Virus record (IMG/VR): IMGVR_UViG_3300047487_000047
Coordinates: 1 to 20,125 of that record
Length of the DNA: 20,125 nt
DNA from: a virus
Reading direction: 5' to 3' (one strand)
Positions 1-6,280 of this stretch are shown here, piece after piece (positions within the stretch are counted from its first letter, which is position 1; each line of letters begins with the position of its first letter). The position numbers and the translations under genes were made by a program. The notes under the pieces were generated by a model. That model saw only the letters and a list, made by a program, of their open reading frames with translations, did no database searches and had not been told where the DNA came from.

Positions 1-945
1 GACGAGGCACTCATGTACCAGGAGTTCCCGCCGACAGAAGACTATGCCTTCGTGATGACAGGCACTTCCTTCTTCTCCACCACCCGGTGTACAGAAGCAG
101 CCAAGGCTTCCAAGACCCTTGCGCCCGACCATTACCGCTATGCCTTCGGTTCTCTCTTCCAGGACACGGAAGTCCTCAAGAGCACGGAAAGGCTAGGCGT
201 CCTCAAGGTTTACGAAGAGCCTATAGACAACGCCTACTATGTCATCGGAGCAGACCCGGCTTACGGCAGTTCTGACTGGGCAGACCGTTTCTGCATCCAG
301 GTCTTCCGCTGCTACGCTGACGGGATGGAGCAGGTGGCCGAGTTCGCCACCTCTGAACTCAATACCTACCAGTTCGCCTGGGTTATTGCCCACCTCGCAG
401 GTGCCTACAAGAACTCCACGCTGAACTTGGAGGTGAATGGGCCTGGTCAGGCCGTCATCAACGAGATCAGGAATCTCAAGCGGATGGCCGTGAGCATGAA
501 CAATGCCACGGGGCGTGGTCTGCTGGATGTGCTGGGCAGCATGACCAACTACATCTGGCGCCGGAATGATGCGCTGGGTGGCATCTCCAACTCCATAGGC
601 TACGTCACCACCCACGCCAGTAAAGAGCGGATGCTCAACTACATGAAGGATTACTTTGAGCGCGGGATGATGGAGATCAAAAGCATGGACACCCTAGAAG
701 AGATGAAGGGTATCGTGCGGGAAGGTGGCACCATCCACGCCCCAGGCAGGGCCAAGGATGACCGGGTGATCGCCTCTGCGCTGGCTGCGGTGGCATTTGC
801 AGAGCAGGTGCAGCCCAGGCTTATAGCCGCGAGGATTACCCGCAACATCTCCCAAGCCCAAGACAACATGACGGTGCAGGAAGCGCAGATAGGGCGCAAC
901 GTGGCCGACTACCTCAAGAAGATCGGGATGTACGGCACCAATTAA
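1..945 (+). CDS. terL: Terminase large subunit, C-terminal nuclease part (5' truncated by window edge)
   Basis: This is the nuclease half of the phage DNA-packaging motor subunit, which cuts concatemeric DNA while the N-terminal ATPase (outside the window) pumps it into the prohead. The frame is open from base 1, so the gene begins upstream; the ATG at base 13 is internal. The RNase H-like metal site can be traced as GADPAYGSSDWADRF (first Asp at codon 253-255), LEVNGPGQAV (acidic Glu about residue 144 of the visible part) and GRAKDDRVIASALA (third acidic pair about residues 253-254). This D-E-D order is typical of TerL nucleases. The stop TAA is followed after 32 bases by the HNH gene. Identification of the domain is firm; the Walker motifs cannot be seen here. 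Confidence 0.93.
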   Translation, partial: DEALMYQEFPPTEDYAFVMTGTSFFSTTRCTEAAKASKTLAPDHYRYAFGSLFQDTEVLKSTERLGVLKVYEEPIDNAYYVIGADPAYGSSDWADRFCIQVFRCYADGMEQVAEFATSELNTYQFAWVIAHLAGAYKNSTLNLEVNGPGQAVINEIRNLKRMAVSMNNATGRGLLDVLGSMTNYIWRRNDALGGISNSIGYVTTHASKERMLNYMKDYFERGMMEIKSMDTLEEMKGIVREGGTIHAPGRAKDDRVIASALAAVAFAEQVQPRLIAARITRNISQAQDNMTVQEAQIGRNVADYLKKIGMYGTN

Positions 946-951
946 CAAGAT

Positions 952-974
952 ACAATCTCCTAAAAGGAGGTTGT
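952..974 (+). promoter_or_regulatory. RNA hairpin sequestering the Shine-Dalgarno of the HNH gene
   Basis: Bases 952-961 (ACAATCTCCT) pair with 965-974 (AGGAGGTTGT) across an AAA loop. All ten positions pair, one of them as a G-U wobble (956-970). The AGGAGG Shine-Dalgarno core lies wholly in the 3' arm, 7 bases before the ATG at 978. No U-tract follows, so it does not look like an intrinsic terminator. Hairpins that block translation are established for several T4-type phage homing endonuclease genes; assigning that role here is inference. Confidence 0.6.
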
Positions 975-977
975 TCT

Positions 978-1520
978 ATGGACTCGGACAAACGGAAAGA
1001 GCAAAAGCGTCTAGCAGCACAGCGGTATCGGGAGCGTCATCCTGATGTTGTTAAAGCTAGGAATCGAGATCAGTACGAGAAGAACAGGAAAGACCGCATT
1101 GACTACGCAAAAAGCTACTACCTCAAGAACAAAGACAAAAGACTAGAGCAAACCAAGCAGCGATACCAAGAGAATAAAGAGCTGCAAAGCAAGAAGTACA
1201 AGGACTTTAGAAAAACAAATCCAGACTTTGTTCGTGAGCGAGACAGGAAGTACTACATCAAACGAAAGTACGGTCTAACGTTGGAACAGCTAGGTGATCT
1301 TTGGGTGAGTCAAGATGGTAAGTGTGCAAACACAAGATGCGGCTCAACGTTGTTCAGAGGTCTGGGTGGATACGCTATCGATCACTGCCATAGTTCTGGG
1401 AAAGTTCGTGGCTTGTTGTGTATGGCTTGCAATGTTGCTCTTGGCCACATGGATGACAAGATTGAAAAGCTGATGGGACTGATTTACTACCTCAGAAGCA
1501 AGGGCGTCGTTAATGCATGA
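978..1520 (+). CDS. HNH endonuclease, recombination endonuclease VII type
   Basis: This is a 180-aa endonuclease with a very basic N-terminal half (residues 1-95, Lys/Arg/Gln/Tyr-rich, likely helical DNA binding) and a C-terminal endonuclease VII-like HNH domain. The domain begins at YGLTLEQLGDLW (residue 98). Zinc ligands are visible as C116/C121 and C148/C151, and the catalytic set as D135-H136-x-H138 with N152. This matches the T4 endonuclease VII pattern of Cys pairs plus DHxH and Asn, except that the first pair is CxxxxC rather than CxxC. The start is set by AAAAGGAGG at 962-970, which is held in a hairpin. The gene is visibly A-rich compared with terL and portal, which suggests a recent arrival. 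It is probably a free-standing mobile or homing nuclease. A role in resolving DNA junctions for packaging is the alternative. Confidence 0.85.
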   Translation: MDSDKRKEQKRLAAQRYRERHPDVVKARNRDQYEKNRKDRIDYAKSYYLKNKDKRLEQTKQRYQENKELQSKKYKDFRKTNPDFVRERDRKYYIKRKYGLTLEQLGDLWVSQDGKCANTRCGSTLFRGLGGYAIDHCHSSGKVRGLLCMACNVALGHMDDKIEKLMGLIYYLRSKGVVNA

Positions 1521-2307
1521 CAAGTTAACAGTCGTGGCCATCTACGGCCACAACAGCGGAGAAAGCGCGGTTCCATCTCTGGAGCGTTCGCTACTAGAAC
1601 TTCCTGGTGCTCAAGGCTTGCTGATCTCTCCTCGCAGGCCACGCAACCTTCCTAAGCACATCCGGCACAAGAAGTGCCACAAGATGACCTACAAGCAGTA
1701 CAGCCTCTTCGTGATGTACTGCCTGCACACCTACATCAAGACAGAGTTCTGCCTCATCGTGCAGGACGACGGGTGGGTGCTCAACGGACAGAACTTCACC
1801 GAGGACTACTACCAGTACGACTATGTAGGAGCGCCTGCCCACGCAGCAATGGTCGGAAACAACTATCACATCCAGTTTTCCTGGCAACACGAGAAAGACC
1901 CGCTGGTGGTGCAAAACGGAGGGTTCTCCCTGCGCTCCCGCAAGTTCCTGCGCCAGCTTGCCAAGAGCGGCATCGTCTGGAAGCACTTTGATGTAGAACC
2001 GTTCTGCAACGAGGATGTGCAGCTGTGCACTTGGCTGCGCCCGGAGCTGGAGAAACACGGCATCAAGTTCGCGCCCGTGGAGGTGGCCAAGCACTTCAGC
2101 ATGGAATATGCCGGTTTAGGCTTCCACGACGACCTGGACTTCTCAAAGCTGGTGGGGCATCACGGCCCTACCCGCAAACTTGTCGGTGATAACCACATCA
2201 AGATCACCGCACCCATGTCAAAAGTGAGTGATTACTACCGAGAGCTGGAGTTTCTCCACTTCCTGCAAGAAAAAGGCTATGCCCTGGAGTGTCATGAGCC
2301 ATCCTGA
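1513..2307 (+). CDS. DUF5672-like putative glycosyltransferase
   Basis: This 264-aa protein looks like the DUF5672 family, which has a GT-A-like glycosyltransferase character. Supporting blocks in order are MTYKQYSLFV (58-67), VQDDGWVL (83-90, the DxD-like acidic site for a sugar nucleotide and metal), DYVGAP (103-108), QNGGFSLRSRKFL (134-146), NEDVQLC (166-172) and FAPVEVAKHFSME (186-198). No signal peptide or membrane segment is visible, so it is cytoplasmic. It starts 8 bases inside the end of the HNH gene, with AAGGG at 1500-1504 as the SD, so translation is probably coupled. Its substrate cannot be read from sequence; a virion protein, phage DNA, or host surface sugar are all possible. 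It is an accessory (moron-like) gene between terminase and portal. Confidence 0.72.
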   Translation: MHDKLTVVAIYGHNSGESAVPSLERSLLELPGAQGLLISPRRPRNLPKHIRHKKCHKMTYKQYSLFVMYCLHTYIKTEFCLIVQDDGWVLNGQNFTEDYYQYDYVGAPAHAAMVGNNYHIQFSWQHEKDPLVVQNGGFSLRSRKFLRQLAKSGIVWKHFDVEPFCNEDVQLCTWLRPELEKHGIKFAPVEVAKHFSMEYAGLGFHDDLDFSKLVGHHGPTRKLVGDNHIKITAPMSKVSDYYRELEFLHFLQEKGYALECHEPS

Positions 2308-2815
2308 GCAAATGCGCTTTGTCGCAAGCCTCACCCGCACCTTCCCCTGGCACTTCCGCAACACCAAGGTGGTGGAAGTAGGCTCGCTGGACATCAACGG
2401 CTCTGTGCGGCAGTTCTTCTACGAGCCAACCATCTACATCGGCTGCGATGTTGGCCCAGGCCCAGGCGTAGACCTCGTGTGCCCAGGGCATGAGCTGCCG
2501 TTTGTGGATAAGTTTGATGTCGCCATCTCCTGCGAGTGCTTTGAGCACGACAAACACTGGCAAAAGACCTTCGCCAAGATGGTGGATATGGTCAGAGACA
2601 ACGGCCTGGTCATCTTTTCCTGCGCCACAACGGGTAGACCCGAGCATGGAACGACCAAAAGCAACCCTTTTGACGCTCCATTCACCAACGATTACTACAA
2701 AAACCTCACAAAAGAGGACTTTGAGAGCACTTTTGACCTCAAAAAGCTGTTTTTGAAGTACGAATTCAGCGTAAATGAGGGGTCTAAAGACCTCTACTTT
2801 TGGGGTCAAAAATGA
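2294..2815 (+). CDS. Class I SAM-dependent methyltransferase
   Basis: This 173-aa protein has a small Rossmann-type methyltransferase fold. Motif I is VVEVGS (26-31), the acidic end of beta-2 is IGCDVG (Asp52), and the post-motif strand is FDVAISCECFEH (74-85). A long helix and VIFSCATTG (strand 5 region) follow, then YYKNLTKEDF near residues 134-143. I prefer the ATG at 2294 (MSHPEQMRF), preceded by GGAG at 2286-2289, over an in-frame ATG at 2228 whose extra 22 residues look like translated antisense-free filler from the upstream gene. It overlaps the putative glycosyltransferase by 14 bases. The CECFEH block is typical of small-molecule or sugar/lipid methyltransferases (Methyltransf_11-like), and no DNA methylase DPPY motif is seen. 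Acting after the glycosyltransferase on the same glycan is a reasonable inference, not shown. Confidence 0.75.
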   Translation: MSHPEQMRFVASLTRTFPWHFRNTKVVEVGSLDINGSVRQFFYEPTIYIGCDVGPGPGVDLVCPGHELPFVDKFDVAISCECFEHDKHWQKTFAKMVDMVRDNGLVIFSCATTGRPEHGTTKSNPFDAPFTNDYYKNLTKEDFESTFDLKKLFLKYEFSVNEGSKDLYFWGQK

Positions 2816-2817
2816 CC
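2778..2817 (+). promoter_or_regulatory. Two adjacent stem-loops covering the next gene's SD and start codon
   Basis: Stem 1: bases 2778-2784 pair with 2789-2795, including one G-U (2780-2793), around a TAAA loop. Stem 2: GGTCA (2804-2808) pairs with TGACC (2813-2817) across AAAA. It takes in the ATG at 2812-2814 and part of GGGG 2802-2805, the only SD-like stretch. The methyltransferase stop TGA (2813-2815) is inside stem 2, so an upstream ribosome would open it. A translational-coupling role is inferred. The sequence is also coding, so chance is possible. Confidence 0.35.
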
Positions 2818-3204
2818 AAAATATGGCCAAAAAGTGAGCTTTTCAGGCTTATGGAGCGGTTTCACGCCGATAAAGAGCGTGGAATCAGCATAAAACTGTT
2901 CTGCGAGCTGTGCGGCATAGGCACCCAGACCTTCAAAGACGTGTTTCTGTACAAGAAAGCGCCTATGAGCGAGATGGTGCAGATCAGAGTGAGCAAAGGC
3001 TACAACGAATGGCTGCAGGGACGGGTGCGGATCATGCAAAACCGTGACCAAACCCGCTTTGTGGACTACCGGCGTGAGGCAAAACCACCTCTGATGCCCT
3101 CCACCAGCCTACAAGTCACGCCGCAAGGCATCAAAGTCCGTGTCGGCATGGTCAACCGCCACGACTATCAACAACCTGACCTAGATGAAGCACTAAGAGG
3201 GTAA
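2812..3204 (+). CDS. Unrecognised 130-aa phage protein with helix-turn-helix-like segment
   Basis: I do not recognise a named family. The start ATG (2812) overlaps the methyltransferase stop in an ATGA arrangement. A TTG four codons upstream is in frame but less likely. Residues 25-60 (ISIKLFCELCGIGTQTF and the basic stretch after it) resemble a helix-turn-helix with a small-residue turn at GIG. Residues 60-90 are basic (RVRIMQNRDQTRFVDYRR). The C-terminus has a short beta-like piece (SLQVTPQGIKVRVGMV). There is no membrane or signal segment. Because it sits between terminase and portal and may bind DNA, a packaging helper or regulator is possible. A small terminase normally precedes terL, and nothing here proves that role. 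Confidence 0.6.
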   Translation: MTKIWPKSELFRLMERFHADKERGISIKLFCELCGIGTQTFKDVFLYKKAPMSEMVQIRVSKGYNEWLQGRVRIMQNRDQTRFVDYRREAKPPLMPSTSLQVTPQGIKVRVGMVNRHDYQQPDLDEALRG

Positions 3205-3207
3205 CTT

Positions 3208-3708
3208 ATGGCTGTCCTGCACGACTACTTCTGCTCCGAGCACGGAATCTTTGAGGCTTGGGAAGCAAAATGTCCTATGAAGCTCTGCAAAGGTGAGATT
3301 TCACGGGTGTTTTTGCAACCAGTGAGCCTCAAGAGCGACAAAACCAAGGCAACAGACAAGAATCTGAACAATCTGGCGCTGGATTTCGACATGACCGACA
3401 TCAAGAGCACCCGCGAGGGTGAGCACCAAACGGGTTACCTCAAGCGCAACAACAAACTCACCGACAAACAGTTTGAAGAGGCAGGCGAGATCATGGCTCA
3501 ACAGCAGCAGCGCGAGCAGCGGCCTGGCGACTCCGTGATCTGGGGCGGCGGCGGCAGTATTTCCATGAACTCGGTGCTGGGTGGCCAGTTCAAGTCGGTG
3601 GCAGGCGAGCAGGTGGGCATCCACCCCAAGCAGGCCGGTAATTTGACGGGGCCACGCGCTGCAAGTTACATTCCCGACCAAGACAACCTACAGGTTGACA
3701 AGTCATGA
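3208..3708 (+). CDS. Zinc-ribbon-like head-module protein of unknown function
   Basis: This is a 166-aa protein whose N-terminus has metal-ligand-like residues C9, H12, C22 and C27 (FCSEHGIFEAWEAKCPMKLC), resembling short zinc ribbons of FmdB-like and phage proteins. The rest is polar. Residues 44-85 are Lys/Asp-rich, a Gln/Arg-rich helix (AQQQQREQRPGD) lies near 97-108, and a GGGG segment (WGGGGSISM) lies near 112-120. The start is supported by AAGAGGG at 3195-3201. The gene ends in an ATGA overlap with the portal gene, so the two are translationally coupled and probably act together in head assembly. I cannot assign a function. Confidence 0.7.
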   Translation: MAVLHDYFCSEHGIFEAWEAKCPMKLCKGEISRVFLQPVSLKSDKTKATDKNLNNLALDFDMTDIKSTREGEHQTGYLKRNNKLTDKQFEEAGEIMAQQQQREQRPGDSVIWGGGGSISMNSVLGGQFKSVAGEQVGIHPKQAGNLTGPRAASYIPDQDNLQVDKS

Positions 3709-5378
3709 GAATCCCGACCGATCACCTAGAGCGCGAGCAGTTCTATCTCGACCTCATCGAGAAGTGCGAAGTTTCTTTGAACTCTCGCAAAGCCGACTAT
3801 CTGGGTCTTCGGTCATGGTTCATGTTTGGCTCGGGGCTGGATTCGGCCCCAGCCATCTACAACAAGATTCAGCCGCATATCGACCAGCTCACGAGCTTTC
3901 TGTATTCGGCTGAAACCACACGCTTTTCCATCGTCACCGGCGCGTCTGTGCCCGACGAAGAGCACAGCAAGATTCCTGTTCTGACCCGCGCTCTCAACGA
4001 CGAGTGGGCCAACTCCAACGCAGACCAGGTTTTCTCCCAAGCCGTTACTTGGTCGCTGTGCTACAACTCCACGTTCATCAAACTCGTGATGAACAAGGGC
4101 ATCCACCCGTTCTTGGTGGAGCCAAGCTGCATCGGTGTGCTGCGCGAGGACATCCCAAACCTCAGCGCACAAGAGGCGATGATTCAGGAGTACTACATCA
4201 CCAAGAGTGAGCTGTACGCACGCCTGTACAGCCACCCGCGCCGGGAAGAGATCGTCAAGCGTGTCAACGCTACCGAGCATCAGCGCACCGACAGTCCTGA
4301 AGGTGTCGAGCGCATCCTGATGTCGCAGACCAACCCGACGATGTACGGCAACGTCAACCTCGACCTCAGTGGCAACGAGCGTTACAAGGCCCAAGTCTCG
4401 GAAGACACGGTTCGCATGATCGAACTCTACGTCTACGACGACGACATTAAGGACTACCAAGTCATCACCAAGGCAGACCCGGACGTCATCATCTATGACC
4501 GTCCCAACGAAACCATGTTTATGAAGGGCGAGCTTCCCTTCATTCAGGTTTGCCCGAATCCGCTGTACGACTACTTCTGGGGTGCCAGCGAAGTTTCGCG
4601 CCTGGTCTACCTGCAAGAACTCCGCAACAAGCGCATGGCAGAAATCCTAGACCTGCTGTCCAAGCAAGTCTCGCCTCCTACTGCGCTGATCGGGTTCACG
4701 GGTCTGTTGGACGAGAAGAACTTTGCGCTCAACCGCGCAGGCGGCTTGCTCTCCACCGATATGCCCAACGCAAAGGTTGAGAAGCTGGCCCCGAACATTC
4801 CTAACGACCTGTTCAGAGAAATCGGTGAGATTGACCTGATGTTTGAAGAGGCATCAGGCATCGTGTCCGTACTTCAAGGCCGGGGAGAAGCTGGGGTTCG
4901 CTCTTCGGGCCATGCTTCTCAACTCGCTCGTCTAGGCTCCAGCCGCGCCAAGAAGCGTGCGCTCATCATCGAAGATGCGCTAGAGAAAATGGCCACGCTG
5001 TACCTCAAGGCCATGCAGCTCTACAGCCCAACCCACTACAAAGACACGCATGGCGTGCCTTTTGTTGCAGATCAGTTCACCAACGACTTTATGGTGAAAG
5101 TGGACGCTCACTCCAACTCGCCAATCTTCATGGAAGATATGCGCCAGATGGCCTTCTCGCTCTACAACGCCAAGGTCATTGACAAGGAGTCGCTGCTGGA
5201 TTTGGTCGATCCTCCCATGAAGCAGCAGCTCAAAGAGCGTCTGAAGATCATGGAAGAGAAGGAAGCTGCCGCGCAGGCCGCAGCCGCAGCGGCCAAGCAA
5301 CCCGCACCAGAATCTGTCCCGCAGCCTCCCCAAGAGGCTGGCGGCGGGATGTCAGCAGATATGCCCCTCATCCAATAA
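3705..5378 (+). CDS. Portal (head-tail connector) protein
   Basis: This 557-aa protein is the dodecameric ring at the packaging vertex, through which DNA enters and leaves the head and on which TerL docks. The N-terminal LRSWFMFGSGLD region is followed by a helical stem/wing. EASGIVSVLQGRGEAG and SGHASQLARLGSSRAKKRAL around residues 380-420 form the long-helix crown region typical of portal proteins near terL. The C-terminus ends in an acidic-basic helix (LKERLKIMEEKEAAAQ), then an Ala/Pro/Gln tail that may be disordered. Length fits podovirus-type portals (about 500-725 aa). The start overlaps the previous stop as ATGA. The stop TAA is part of the next gene's SD (TAAGGAG). The assignment rests on position, size and helix pattern. 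Confidence 0.88.
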   Translation: MRIPTDHLEREQFYLDLIEKCEVSLNSRKADYLGLRSWFMFGSGLDSAPAIYNKIQPHIDQLTSFLYSAETTRFSIVTGASVPDEEHSKIPVLTRALNDEWANSNADQVFSQAVTWSLCYNSTFIKLVMNKGIHPFLVEPSCIGVLREDIPNLSAQEAMIQEYYITKSELYARLYSHPRREEIVKRVNATEHQRTDSPEGVERILMSQTNPTMYGNVNLDLSGNERYKAQVSEDTVRMIELYVYDDDIKDYQVITKADPDVIIYDRPNETMFMKGELPFIQVCPNPLYDYFWGASEVSRLVYLQELRNKRMAEILDLLSKQVSPPTALIGFTGLLDEKNFALNRAGGLLSTDMPNAKVEKLAPNIPNDLFREIGEIDLMFEEASGIVSVLQGRGEAGVRSSGHASQLARLGSSRAKKRALIIEDALEKMATLYLKAMQLYSPTHYKDTHGVPFVADQFTNDFMVKVDAHSNSPIFMEDMRQMAFSLYNAKVIDKESLLDLVDPPMKQQLKERLKIMEEKEAAAQAAAAAAKQPAPESVPQPPQEAGGGMSADMPLIQ

Positions 5379-5387
5379 GGAGCAACC

Positions 5388-5555
5388 ATGCAAAACAACG
5401 GTTCCCCGTCTTCTGGCGTGCAGCAACCCTCGGCAGACCAGCCCCGCTACTCGACAGAACAACTGCGTAGCGAGGAAAAGGCTCCGACCATGCAGTACCG
5501 GCAGACGAATATCAAGACTTATACGGGTCGCTACAACCGCGATAATCGCCGCTAG
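5388..5555 (+). CDS. Small 55-aa basic protein of unknown function
   Basis: This short reading frame has a strong SD, TAAGGAG at 5376-5382, which includes the portal stop codon. The ATG follows at 5388. The protein starts MQNNGSPSSGVQQPSADQ, polar and probably disordered, and ends with a basic, Tyr/Asn-rich tail (YTGRYNRDNRR). There are no Cys, no membrane segment and no known domain. Its place right behind the portal gene and its tight ribosome site argue that it is translated. A small head or connector accessory is a guess. Confidence 0.6.
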   Translation: MQNNGSPSSGVQQPSADQPRYSTEQLRSEEKAPTMQYRQTNIKTYTGRYNRDNRR

Positions 5556-5557
5556 TC

Positions 5558-5586
5558 TTGACAAGCCGGAAGTAAACACTTACAAA
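5558..5586 (+). promoter_or_regulatory. Candidate sigma70-type promoter
   Basis: A perfect TTGACA (5558-5563) is separated by 17 bases from TACAAA (5581-5586), which matches 4 of 6 positions of TATAAT and lacks the conserved last T. It lies in the 50-base gap after the 55-aa gene, one of the few spaces in the window where a promoter could fit. It would drive the 152-aa gene, scaffold and coat genes. Confidence 0.35.
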
Positions 5587-5605
5587 CGCGCCCAAAGAGG
5601 TGACC

Positions 5606-6064
5606 ATGAGCGTACCTGCCGAAAAATTGATGGAACTCATGCGGGGCCAACGCTCCGCAGGCACCAATGCCCCCAAGGTAGAAGTGGAAATCGAAGAAAA
5701 AGACGAGATGTCGTCGGAAGACACGCCCCCGATGGGCGCTCCGATGTCCACGCCTGAACCCAAGATGGGCAGCAAAGAAGGCGCACTCGTCAATATCGGC
5801 ATGGTTATCGACCTTCTGGAGCAGTCTCTGCCTGCACTGGGCGCAGATTCGGAAGAAGGCAAGACGATCATGGATGCCATCTCCAAGCTCAACAAGATGC
5901 TCGGTGGCCGCAAGGCGTCTACCAACGAGTTGCAGCAAGCCGAGATCATGCAACTCATGCGAACTCTCCCCCAGGCCGGTGGCGCAACGCCTGAAGGGCG
6001 TGCTATGGCACAAGCGCCGATCCCTGGTGCTCCCATGATGGGCGCACTGCAACCCCCAATGTAA
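5606..6064 (+). CDS. Unrecognised 152-aa head-module protein
   Basis: The start ATG (5606) is 5 bases after AAAGAGG (5594-5600). A GTG two codons upstream lies on the SD itself and is rejected. Residues 1-55 are acidic and Pro/Met-rich (EVEIEEKDEM, then PPMGAPMSTPEPKMG). Residues 60-105 look helical with a Leu/Ile pattern (NIGMVIDLLEQSLPALG, then MDAISKLNKMLGG). The C-terminus is Met/Pro/Ala-rich and probably flexible. It lies between portal and scaffold and could be an assembly factor or minor head protein. I do not recognise a family. It ends in TAA nested in the SD of the next gene. Confidence 0.7.
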   Translation: MSVPAEKLMELMRGQRSAGTNAPKVEVEIEEKDEMSSEDTPPMGAPMSTPEPKMGSKEGALVNIGMVIDLLEQSLPALGADSEEGKTIMDAISKLNKMLGGRKASTNELQQAEIMQLMRTLPQAGGATPEGRAMAQAPIPGAPMMGALQPPM

Positions 6065-6074
6065 GGAGTCTTAA

Positions 6075-6257
6075 ATGGACTTGTTCAAGCCCCGTGGAGC
6101 AGCCGCTCCCCGTCGTCCTACTGACAACAATCAGCAGAACGGCCAAATGGTCAACACCCCTCGCTTCTCTCAGTTTGGTGGCCTCGACAACGCCAGCAAG
6201 TACAAGAAGAACGCGATGGCTGTTCAGAAGCCCGGTGACGGTAAAAAAGTTATCTGA
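6075..6257 (+). CDS. Small 60-aa basic protein of unknown function
   Basis: AAGGAG at 6063-6068, overlapping the previous TAA, sets the ATG at 6075. The protein begins MDLFKPRGAAAPRRPTDNNQ and stays polar and basic to KKNAMAVQKPGDGKKVI. It has no Cys, membrane segment or recognised motif. An overlapping frame (6094-6276) encodes a similarly long Ser/Thr/Arg product but has no ribosome site, so this frame is the likely gene. It resembles the 55-aa product (5388-5555) only in size, charge and disorder. Like that gene it sits inside the head operon. Confidence 0.6.
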   Translation: MDLFKPRGAAAPRRPTDNNQQNGQMVNTPRFSQFGGLDNASKYKKNAMAVQKPGDGKKVI

Positions 6258-6268
6258 CAACCAGATAA
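6250..6268 (+). other. Perfect 7-bp hairpin between the 60-aa gene and the scaffold gene
   Basis: TTATCTG (6250-6256) and CAGATAA (6262-6268) are exact inverted repeats around ACAAC. The hairpin holds the 60-aa gene's stop (6255-6257) and touches the AAGAGGG SD (6267-6273) of the scaffold gene. The stem is AT-rich and lacks a U-run, so it is not a clear terminator. An RNA processing, stability or translation-tuning element is possible. Confidence 0.4.
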
Positions 6269-6280
6269 GAGGGTAAAGCT

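Noticed and set aside
943-977. Hairpin after terL as a transcription terminator
   Set aside because: There is no U-tract after the stem and the 3' arm is the SD of the next gene, so a translational role fits better.
1534-1551. GTGGCC/GGCCAC inverted repeat just after the HNH stop
   Set aside because: It is only 6 bp, within the coding start of the next gene and without a U-run; probably chance codon pairing.
2228-2293. In-frame upstream ATG for the methyltransferase
   Set aside because: It would overlap the previous gene by 80 bases, has no good SD and adds residues unlike a methyltransferase N-terminus; the ATG at 2294 has GGAG at proper spacing.
2800-2811. TTG start for the 130-aa gene
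   Set aside because: The ATG at 2812 forms a standard ATGA overlap with the upstream stop and keeps the GGGG stretch as a possible SD.
2812-3204. Small terminase subunit assignment for the HTH-like protein
   Set aside because: Small terminases normally lie upstream of terL, and the sequence shows no clear oligomerisation coiled coil; only the weak HTH-like segment supports DNA binding.
3695-3722. TTGACA just before the portal start
   Set aside because: No TATAAT-like hexamer lies at 16-18 bases, and the site is inside the coding end of the previous gene.
3813-4616. Long antisense reading frame opposite the portal gene (about 267 codons)
   Set aside because: It mirrors GC-rich codon bias of the portal gene, has no ribosome site of note and its product has no recognisable domain. 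The same holds for the antisense frames at 7091-7903, 9113-9946 and 5512-6052.
6094-6276. Alternative 60-codon frame overlapping the small basic gene
   Set aside because: It has no ribosome site, whereas the 6075 frame follows AAGGAG at good spacing; the product is a Ser/Thr/Arg shadow.
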